From Aedes albopictus (Eukaryota > Arthropoda > Insecta > Diptera > Culicidae): 64,000 nucleotides of DNA. Made by a program: the position numbers and the translations under genes. Where the stretch lies: positions 476,495,396 through 476,559,395 of the forward strand of contig NC_085137.1 in the NCBI RefSeq assembly GCF_035046485.1. The letters are read 5' to 3'. This document shows positions 56,090 through 64,000 of the stretch, in pieces. Within the stretch, counting starts at the first letter, position 1, and the number at the start of each line of letters is the position of its first letter. Under the pieces are notes generated by a model. It saw only the letters and a list, made by a program, of their open reading frames with translations, was not told the origin of the DNA and made no database searches.

Positions 56090-56335
56090 GTGCACCTGCC
56101 ACAAACACGTGTCACTTTTCCTTCGAACAATGCAACGCGACCGAGATTTTTATCGCAACTTCCACAAACACACGTCAATTTTCGTTTTTCCGCCAAACAA
56201 TGCCACCCAATCGAGTTCCCCATCGCAACTGCCCCTAATACGCAACTTTTTTCACTTTTTCCTTTAAGCAAAGCCACCCGATCGTGGTCCCCATCGCAAC
56301 TGCCCCAACACGCCTTTAGTTTCTGGTTCCTAAAA
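56090..56335 (+). repeat. ~70-bp minisatellite
   Basis: Three to four imperfect copies of a unit containing CCAAACAATGCCACCC, GATCG/ATCGAG, CCCCATCGCAACTGCCCC and CACGCAACTTTT occur between 56090 and 56315. It ends in TTTAGTTTCTGGTTCCTAAA, a phrase also found at 55022-55041. Confidence 0.6.
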
Positions 56336-56429
56336 AGGAAAAAAAAACAAAAAAATTAACCACCAGTCAATTATGCCAGCTCACTGTTCGAGAATACAAT
56401 CTGTGTGACAAAGAGAACAACCATTCTCT

Positions 56430-57375
56430 AGAAATTATTTCAAAGATTCTGGAGCTCTTACAAAGAATCTCCCAGGAGTACCCACAAGAATTGCTAGAAG
56501 ATTTCCTTCGGGAAGCTTTTGGGAGTTCCATCAGAGAATTCAGAAAGAGTTCCTTCAGGGTTTCTTCCAGGAGTTTCTGCAGTGATTTCTCCAGGAGTTC
56601 TTTCAGAGATTCTTGTAGGGGTTTCATCAGGGACACTTTCCGGGATTGCTGCCATTTCTTTAAGGGATTCCCTTCTTTTAATATTTTCTGAGTTCCTTCA
56701 GAGATTTCTTAGGTATTTAACCAGAAGTTCCTTCTGAAATTCCTCCAAGAGAATCTTTAGGATTTTTTCAAGGATTTTCCAAGAGATCCTTTAGGGATTC
56801 CTTCAGGGATTCGTCCAGGAGCATTTTAAGGCACAGAAGGTACTGTAATTTCTTCGAAGATTTTGTAGGATTTTTTGCGAGTTTTGTCGAAAATTGTGCT
56901 GGATTTTCTTCCTTCATTCCTCTAGGAGTCTCTTAAGGGGTTCCTCAAGGAATTCCTTCAGGGACTCCAGAAAAAAAATCACTCAGGGGTTCCCACAGAA
57001 TTCATACACGGATTTATCTTGGAGATGCTTCAGGCATTCCTCCAGAAGTTCTTTTAGGGATTCATCCAAGAGTTCCATCAGGGATTCTTCCGGGCATTCC
57101 TCCAGGAGCTTCCTAAAGTGTTGCTCCACGAATTCCTTTAAGTATTCTTCTATGAGTATAAGATTTTGAGGAGTTCCACCAGTTCACGATATCTCTAGGA
57201 ATTCCTCCAGAGGTTTCCATTCCCTATTGGTTTCACCAGGAGTAGCTCTACAGGAGCTCCATTATGCATTTCTCCAGGAGTTCTTTGACAAATTTCTTCA
57301 GGAGTTCTTTCATACATTCTTCTATGAATATCTTTAGGGACTTCTACAGGATCCTTAACGGATTTCTTCAAAAGT
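56430..57375 (-). repeat. GAATTCC-type array (minus polarity)
   Basis: Units such as CCTTCAGGGATTCCTCCAGG with period near 15-18 bp. Frames of up to 91 codons rich in Ser/Arg/Phe (SSRSSFRDSSR) are repeat translations. Confidence 0.75.
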
Positions 57376-57544
57376 TCCCTTTTGAGGTTGATTTCGATAA
57401 TATGAAGTAATATTAATCACCCGAGTATTCCAAGTTTTTTAAAATATCCGTACAAGCTGATATCGTGTTCCTTGTGTTGAAATTATGTCTTAATTTTTTA
57501 TAAACTAACACTTTGTAGTTATTTAATAATTACAATTAATATTA

Positions 57545-58776
57545 TACACTCCCGATCAAAAGTTTGGGGTCACCCCCTCAAAAATATGTCATTTTTTTAG
57601 GCCCATATCCTCGCCAATTTGCGTCCGATTTCAAAACCCTAGGTCTCATTCAAAAGATAATAAGTCAAAGAAACTTTGAACATGATTTAAAAGAAACTTT
57701 TTCAAAATATATTGTATGTAAACTTAACCCAAAGTTGCCAAATTTTCTAAAAAATGAATATAAACTTACGGCAGTGTCGCTGGAAATTGGGTCGACCAAA
57801 TTTTAAGACGAAAGCGGTAATATAACCCATTTTCTATTAGCTTTCAACTGTTTTTAACAGAGCTTAGCTGAAAAATCTAGAAAAAAAAAGTTATTAGGTA
57901 AATTAATCCTTGATGTCATCGACCAAAAGTTTGGGGTCACCCCTCAAAATGATGTATCGGCCAAAAGTTTGGGGTCACTATCGTAAAACATGGATAAGTG
58001 ATTTGTTGATATCTTTGTCATGTTTCATTCCATTTTAATTCTTCTTGGCTTATTTGAAACAAAATGAATGATACTTACTATATAGACATTGAATCACACA
58101 TATTTGTTGAAATTTACATACTAAAACTTAACGTAAAGTTGCCTCATTTTTTGAAGTGCGGTGAAATGTGTTAACTTTACATAACATTTTTATATACAAA
58201 AATCGTCAAATACGTTAAGTTAAAGACATCAAACGTAAATTTAGTTAATTATCTTTGAAATGAGCTAAAAAGAATTAAAATTGAACTATAGATGACGAAG
58301 ATATCACCAAATCACTTTTCCATGTCTTACGAAAGTGACCCCAAACTTTTGGCCGATACATCATATTGAAGGGTGACCCCAAACTTTTGATCGATGACAT
58401 GAAGAGTTAATTTACCTAATAACTTTTTTTCTCGATTTTTTAGCTAAGTTCTGTGAAGAGTTCAACTGCTCTTATAGAAAATGGGGCTTATAGAAAATGG
58501 GTTATATTACCGCTCTCATCTTAAAATTTGGTCGACTCAATTTCCAGCGACACTGCCGTAAGTTTATATTCATTTTTTAGAAAATTTGGCAACTTTGGGT
58601 TAAATTTACTTACAATATTTTTTGAAAAAGTTTCTTTTAATTCATGTTCAAAGTTTTTTTGACTTATTATCTTTTGAATGAGACCTAGGGTTTTGAAATC
58701 GGACGTAAATTGGCCGAGATATGGGCCTAAAAAAATGACATGTTTGGGTGACCCCAAACTTTTGATCGGGAGTGTA
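57545..58776. mobile_element. Tc1-like 1.2-kb foldback element, TA-flanked
   Basis: The element (57547-58774, 1228 bp) has inverted ends CACTCCCGATCAAAAGTTTG and GGGTCACCC, flanked by TA. The motif AAAAGTTTGGGGTCAC is repeated twice more within each arm (near 57923 and 57964 and their mirror images at about 58327 and 58375), giving an inverted/direct-repeat layout. The arms fold nearly end to end and yield the same peptide in opposite directions (57564-57806 plus, 58521-58865 minus). No transposase is present. Confidence 0.8.
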
Positions 58777-59084
58777 TACCATAAAACGCCAAACAATAAG
58801 CAATTTCCTATGGAACATTGGTGATGGAACAGCACATTTGTGCTGGTCCCACTTTTACCACCCAAAAATCTTGTGCTTTACAACAAAATCTTCGCCGTTT
58901 TACAGAACCACTCTTTTTCTATTGATTTTTATCTCTGCATAGGTACCTGGATATAACAAATATTTCTAAAAGTACATGTGCTTGTGCTTTTCTGGATATG
59001 TTTCTATGGTACAGTAAGATTTTGGCTATTCGTCCTGAATTTAATACACTGCAATCTCTTTCTAAGCACATGGCTTGGATTACA
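58777..59084. other. Spacer
   Basis: Non-coding, AT-rich. Nothing identifiable. Confidence 0.4.
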
Positions 59085-60012
59085 TAAATTAAAAATGTGC
59101 ATAAATTAAAATGGCATAAAAAGAGGGAAATTTAAGCATAAATTAATTTTCGGCTCTAATGATGGAATCTAGTTCGCGAGAACAGGGCATTTGAGGTGGG
59201 GCTAAGGGGGTTTTCAGATAGTTCCCAGAGAGCCCAAAAAAGGGGGTTCTAAGGGGCTTCAGAGGCGTTTGAAAGGGTTGTTTTAGGGGATTTGAGGAGC
59301 CTTTTAAGGGTGTTCTGTTGGCGTTTTAATGGGATTACGGAGAATTCACGGGCATTTAAATAGTATAAAGGGGGTTTCAAGGACGTTTCAAAGGGCAATT
59401 GGTAATTCAAGAGATCTCAGGAGCCTTTAAAGGGCGAGAGTTTCAGGTTGTTTCAGGAACATGTTAAGAGCGTCCCTAGAGGTTTTCAAGGGATTTTCAG
59501 GTACGTTTCAGGGGGTCTATTGACCACCCAGAGGCTTTTCAAATAGATTATGTTGATTTCAAGGGCGTTTCAATGGGATTTAGGAGGTTTCAGGGACGTT
59601 TCGAGGCATTTGAGGTAAGGGTCGTATCAGGGGGATTCAAGAACACCTTTATATTAAAGGGTATTTCAGGGGAGTTTCAAAAGATATTGTGATGGGGTTT
59701 CTCAAAATCCTCTGAAACTTCCTGAAATGCCTCCAAGATCCCCTGTAACCCCTTCGGACCCAATGTTACGCACCTGAGAGGCTCTGAAACTTCTTCGTAA
59801 CGCTTTCGTAATGCCTCTGAATTCCGCCAAACATGCTCTGAAACTTCCAGAAATACCTCCAAAATCCTCCTAAAACCTCCTCGGATCCCATGTAACGCAT
59901 CTGGGACTCTCCTAAATTCCCGAAAATGCCTGCGCAACGCTTCCGTAACGCCTCTGAATCTTACCGAAAATGCTCTGAAACTTCCTGAAATGTCTCCAAG
60001 ATCCCCTCGGAC
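59085..60012 (-). repeat. GTTTCAGGGGCGTT repeat block, copy B (inverted)
   Basis: Reverse-orientation copy of 36604-37450. The landmarks ATAAATTAAAAATGTGCAT, CTAATGATGGAATCTAGTTC and GGGGCTAAGGGGG run opposite to their counterparts at 37320-37440, followed by the short-period TTTCAGGGGCGTT repeats and a TCCTCCTAAAACCTCC section. Minus-strand frames of 61-86 codons here are repeat by-products. Confidence 0.7.
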
Positions 60013-60262
60013 CCCATGGCCTCCGGTCAGCTAGCCGATGTAGCATCTGACTGAACTGCTTCATAAATATACAATGCACTGGAGGGGTATATAGCATCTA
60101 CGCACAAAAACTCCATTAACATTTACTATCAGAAAGCCTTCACTTGCCAGGGACACAACTTGCTAGCTAGGATACTTCTCTCAAAATAGCAGCTGTTTTC
60201 GCCTTATCTGCGATACAGTTACTGTCTACAGGTGGTATATGATACAGCTAAGTAACAATAGT
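60013..60262. other. Spacer
   Basis: Short low-copy DNA. No gene is seen. Confidence 0.4.
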
Positions 60263-60764
60263 CACATCACTAGACATGGGCAACTCACTCGCGAGTCGAC
60301 TCAAACAACCGATTCGCGAAACCGAGTGAATGAATCACGATTCTTTTCAAAAGAGTTACGATTCGCTGAAGTTCATTACGAGTACAACAAGTGCCGAAAA
60401 TAGTTGCATTAACTGCGTACTTAAGTGATGTTTAGACACAGAACATCGTAATCTTTGCCAATCGATAATTTTTCTTTGGTATATTGTATGTCCGGCTCGC
60501 GCTAGTGATTCGACTCTTTAGTGGAAAGAACGAAAATCTGTGTATCCTGTATTTATTGCGTCGACGACTGAATCGACGTCCATTCCTTGCGAGCTAGAAA
60601 ACTGTACATATAAAAAGGAGTCGGCTAACATCGAAAAATAACATTTTTCATCAAGTTACGGAAAAGAGTTACTGAATCGGTCAAATGAGTCGACTCTTTT
60701 TTGGGAGTCAATCGATAGCAATTCACTCTCAAAATTGAATCACTTTCCCATCTCTACACATCGC
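60263..60764. mobile_element. 486-bp hAT-like MITE, 8-bp TSD
   Basis: The element (60271-60756) has ends TAGACATGGGCAACTCACTC and, inverted, TAGAGATGGGAAAGTGATTC. Flanks are CACATCAC and CACATCGC (60263-60270, 60757-60764), an 8-bp duplication with one change. Internal repeats of GAGTCGACTC and CGATTC occur near both ends. No transposase. Confidence 0.72.
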
Positions 60765-61694
60765 ACATCAGTTCCTGAACCGATTGCCACAGCAATTGTT
60801 GTGTTGTGTTAAAGTGGTTGACTTTAAGTCGTTTTAGACGTTTGAGATGAGCTCTATCTACTGTAGTTTAATATTTTCTTTCCTGTCCAATTCTGGACAT
60901 CTAAAGTCTCTCGTCGCGCGTCCGATTTTTGCCATCAGTGATTACTAGAGTAGAAGACTGGAAGATGAGAAGACCAGACTATAAATGAACATGATACCAG
61001 ATTACGAGAGGTCCACTAGAAGAACAGAAGACTAGGAACTACCAAAAGCCAAGGAGATCTGTTGATTAGTAGAACCAAAACATGTATACCGTCGATGGGG
61101 GTGACAATGGGTCTGGGGGGTGAGATTGGATCAAAACGGAGAAACATAAAATTTGAAATAGCTCATCAACTATGGCTAATTTATATTAAAAACTTTATAT
61201 TATTTTAAAGAGGAGATGTTTTTACACGTCATGATGCAGAAAAAGATGTTTAGCAATAATCATTTTTTTTTTGTTCAAATTGTGGCTAAACTTATATGAT
61301 GAAACTACTAGTAAATCACTCTGAAAAAATTTCTCCTCCACAATGTTTCACACAAGCACCTAACCATAAATTTTCTTATAAGTAGTTAGCTGTAGGTATT
61401 ACCTGGTTGATGCAACGAAAAAAGTGGGCTGTCAATGAAGTTTTTATATAAAAATTCAATATTTTCGACCCTATGTCTAAATATTAAAAATGGGGCTGAG
61501 ATTGGGCCAAGCAAGTTATCGAGTGCACATAACCTTAACTAAAAATTCAACTTGTTATCCAGTCCCCATTTGATATTAGAGTGGTGCCATGTTTACCGTA
61601 TCTTCATAAAAGTACGTTTTTTTTTTCGAAAATATGTCGCAGAAGTGTCAAGCGAGTGTGTTCATACGTTTAGTGCCTAAAATCATTTATAACA
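60765..61694. other. Spacer with GGGGTGAGATTGG words
   Basis: GGGGTGACAATGGGTCTGGG (61099-61118) and GGGGTGAGATTGG (61119-61131), with GGGGCTGAGATTGGG near 61492, resemble the internal phrases of the MITE at 30975-31935 and may mark another such element, but ends cannot be paired. No gene is seen. Confidence 0.35.
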
Positions 61695-62527
61695 GTACCC
61701 CTACTAGGTAATAACCAGTCATTGCCATACATATTAAATGCTAGACATGACCCCTTATTGGATAGAACACTTTTCTTTTTGAGCCAAACTTTTCATATCA
61801 TGTACTGATTTATCGACCGTATTCTATAATTAACTTGATGATTTTGTGGCTATATCGGTCTCTTTCTACTCATAAGTATAAGGGAGTAGAGATCAAAGTG
61901 GATAATGAAATGATAGATATGATAGAATTCGCTAGGTAGCGAACAAGTGTGAAAATTTTATAGAAGGTGAAATTAGGCAAGTAGGCCATGTATTGAACGA
62001 ATACATCGAATGCGTGAAACTTCTGCCGTGCGACCTGTGCTTTTAAACAGATCGGCTTGGTTGGTATACCTATATACCATAGTTCATACCACCTTACCAA
62101 GACTGGCAGAAAGTTTCAGGCACCCGACTGCCTATGTATTGTTCTGTTTTCATCAACCCAACCAAGCCGATCTGTTTAAAAGCACAGGTCGCACGGCAGA
62201 AGTTTCACGCATTCGATGTGTTCGTTCTATACATGGCCTACTTGCCTAATTTCACCTTCTATAAAATGTTCACACTTGTTCGCTACCTAGCGAATTCTAT
62301 CATATCTATCATTTCATTATCCACTTTGATCTCTACTCCCTTATACTTATGAGTAGAAAGAGACCGATATAGCCACAAAATCATCAAGTTAATTATAGAA
62401 TACGGTCGATAAATCAGTACATGATATGAAAAGTTTGGCTCAAAAAGAAAAGTGTTCTATCCAATAAGGGGTCATGTCTAGCATTTAATATGTATGGCAA
62501 TGACTGGTTATTACCTAGTAGGGGTAC
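61695..62527. repeat. 833-bp near-perfect palindrome
   Basis: Arms of about 375-380 bp (61695-62073 and 62158-62527) start GTACCCCTACTAGGTAATAA and differ at only about four positions by eye. They are separated by a loop of about 84 bp. No terminal duplication is clear. Opposite-strand frames (62134-62352 plus, 61870-62100 minus) are the arms. Part of the inner arm and loop also occurs, not inverted, at 63420-64000. Confidence 0.85.
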
Positions 62528-62975
62528 TACAAGACCACGCGGACAATTCGATTAGAGGATTAATTGGGAATAATATATTTTCCAGAAGTGTAGAACAAGC
62601 TAATAGGAAGAACACGCCGCAATATAGGCATACCTCTATGAACGGAGTGCGAATTCCGAAAAAGCTACCGATCGATAGAATTTGTGATGAAAACAGAACA
62701 ATACATAGCAGAGAACAGACATCCAAGTCCAGTTCCGAAACTGTGTAAGAAATTTAACGGCCATTTGAAATCGGCAACACAAGTGGCAATAGCGTGGCGC
62801 TGCAATCGGTTAGTTTCCCATACTAATTAAATTCACCACTTGGAATGTTTCAATTCACCACTGACTGTGGCAATATGGTGTTTGGTGGCGATAGTGTTGT
62901 CATCGTGTATTGGTTTGCAACCTTACTCAAGTAAAGATTCAAATCCTTACACAAATTTCCGAATGAAATTTGTTC
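62528..62975. other. Spacer with an open stretch
   Basis: 62530-62745 is open on the plus strand after the palindrome (NSIRGLIGNNIFSRSVEQAN, RIPKKLPIDRI). I do not recognise it. GATGAAAACAGAACAATACA at 62682 also occurs, inverted, inside the palindrome loop near 62130. Confidence 0.4.
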
Positions 62976-63409
62976 TACACAGCAAAAAATGCTTGTGATA
63001 TCACATCATTTTCGCTGCACATCAGTCGCGTCGTAAAAATGATGTACAAATTACATCTTTTCCACACAGCAAATTAGCCGCCGTAGCTTGAAAGTGAGTC
63101 TAGCAATCGCTAGAACCGGAACGATAGATGATTCATATATAAGTAAAATATTGGCATGGATTCGTACACTGATCCGTTGATTGTGAGGCATATCCCTTGC
63201 CTCTCGGCTATTTCGCCGAGTTAGAAGGAAGGTGATAAATATGATACTGCTTCTAAATATCCGCTGGAATGGGTTTGTTGACACTTTCCGGTGCCAACCA
63301 GGGCGTACATAGTGAGTGTGATAATTGTTGAAAAACGATGAATTCGTTCGAAAATGGATACATCGCCAGAAATTACGCGCCTGGAAATTACAAAATTATT
63401 TGCTGTGTA
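62976..63409. mobile_element. MITE with CACAGCAAA ends, copy A
   Basis: 430 bp (62978-63407), from CACAGCAAAAAATGCTTGTG to AAATTATTTGCTGTG, flanked by TA on both sides. The interior contains GATATCACATCATTTTCG and a GAACCGGAACGATAGATG stretch. No coding capacity that differs from the second copy. Confidence 0.75.
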
Positions 63410-64000
63410 GCCTGGATGTCTGTTCTCTGTGTACATAGGCAGTCGGGTGCCTGAAACTTTCTGCCAGTCTTGGTAACACAGCAAAAAAATTCTTGTGATA
63501 TCACATCATTTTCGGTGCACATCAGTCACGTCGAAAAAGTGATGTACATATTACATCCCTTCTACGCAGCTTATTAGCCGCCGCAGCTTGACAGAGGGTC
63601 TAGCAATCGCTAGAACCGGAACGATAGATGATTCATATATAAATAAAATATTGGCATAGATTCGTACACTGATCCGTTGATTGTGAGGCATATCCCTCAC
63701 CTCTCGGCTATTTCACCGAGTTAAATGGAAGGTGATAAATATGATACTGCTTCTAAATATCTGCTGGAATGGGTTTGCTGACACTTTCCAGTGCCAATCA
63801 GGGTGTACATGGTGAGTGTGATAATTGTTGGAAATCGATGTATACGAGTGTGATTACGTTCGAAAATGGATACATTGCCAGAAATTACGCGCCTGGATAT
63901 TACAAAATTATTTGCTGTGAAGGTGATATGAACTACCAACCAAGCCGATTTGCTTAAAAGCACAGGTCGCACGGCAGAAGTTTCACGCATTCGATGTGTT
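63410..64000. repeat. Unduplicated copy of the palindrome core (cut by window end)
   Basis: GGCAGTCGGGTGCCTGAAAC (63438-63457) and, after the inserted MITE, CCAAGCCGATTTGCTTAAAA (63939-63958) followed by CGCACGGCAGAAG match the loop and inner arm of the palindrome in one orientation. It runs off the window end, so its extent is unknown. Confidence 0.65.
63475..63921. mobile_element. MITE with CACAGCAAA ends, copy B
   Basis: 443 bp (63477-63919), roughly 90% identical to copy A, in the same orientation 69 bp downstream. Comparison with the palindrome shows that the empty site reads GGTAAGG and that AA is duplicated on insertion (63475-63476, 63920-63921). Confidence 0.78.

Noticed and set aside
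57564..58865. Paired frames FKTLGLIQKIISQ on opposite strands
   Set aside because: Arms of the Tc1-like foldback; not independent genes.
61870..62352. Two related 72-76-codon proteins on opposite strands
   Set aside because: They are the two arms of the same palindrome read outward and inward.
1..64000. Endogenous viral elements (flavivirus- or rhabdovirus-like), common in Aedes
   Set aside because: I looked for polymerase, helicase or nucleoprotein motifs in the longer frames and found none. Only Ty3/gypsy and LINE polymerase fragments are present.
1..64000. CRISPR array or bacterial operon
   Set aside because: Repeats are degenerate, vary in spacing and have no unique spacers. Codon and gene organisation are eukaryotic.

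Overview
This window looks like intergenic or intronic DNA from a large, repeat-choked mosquito genome, most likely Aedes (probably Ae. aegypti). The main evidence is a Feilai-type tRNA-derived SINE with a GAAGAA tail, several decayed RTE-like (JAM1-type) and Jockey-like LINEs, many hairpin MITEs, and kilobases of degenerate GGAATTCC-containing minisatellite. There is no bacterial gene organisation. I see no tRNA gene, rRNA gene or CRISPR array, and no intact transposase or reverse transcriptase. Most of the longer open frames are translations of the minisatellite (Glu/Phe/Leu-, Ile/Pro- or Arg/Asn/Ser-rich) or of hairpin arms, and are not genes.

Layout. 1-3.4 kb: a hAT-like hairpin element with an 8-bp TSD, then an RTE-like LINE interrupted by a 610-bp palindromic element with a 9-bp TSD. 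3.8-7.7 kb: AT-rich and then classic GAATTCC arrays, with a TTAA-flanked MITE inside. 9.1-10.1 kb: a poly(A) retroposon with a 13-bp TSD. 11-16.7 kb: more arrays, split by a 1.3-kb TA-flanked element, then a long-period degenerate satellite. 18.1-22.2 kb: a broken Ty3/gypsy pol fragment on the minus strand and a 1.6-kb foldback element with an 8-bp TSD. 22.2-28 kb: arrays, a LINE stub with an (ATC)n tail and a ~155-bp satellite. 28.3-35.2 kb: low-copy DNA, MITEs, a GC-richer array and a decayed minus-strand gene-like stretch with a 59-nt intron-like gap. 35.5-38.3 kb: arrays and a tRNA-like SINE split by a 146-bp hAT MITE. 42.3-48.6 kb: hairpins and at least five LINE fragments. 48.7-49.9 kb: another array. 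49.9-52.9 kb: the best host-gene candidate, a minus-strand signal-peptide exon with a consensus splice donor, plus low-copy upstream DNA. 53.2-54.8 kb: a three-level nest, with a hairpin MITE inside a Feilai SINE inside an RTE-like element. 56.1-60 kb: minisatellites, a Tc1-like foldback and an inverted copy of the repeat block at 36.6 kb. 60.3-64 kb: a hAT MITE, a near-perfect 833-bp palindrome and two CACAGCAAA-ended MITEs.

The DNA is best read as a record of nested insertions. Most mobile elements can be delimited by target-site duplications, including 8 bp (hAT-like), 9 bp (Mutator-like?), TTAA, TA, and 13-20 bp (retroposons). The most unusual items are an asymmetric hairpin-plus-tail element with 10-13-bp duplications (two copies, 42.9 and 45.6 kb), the near-identical palindrome at 61.7-62.5 kb, GAATTCC arrays that reverse polarity internally, and the 403-bp hairpin family with two same-length complete copies.
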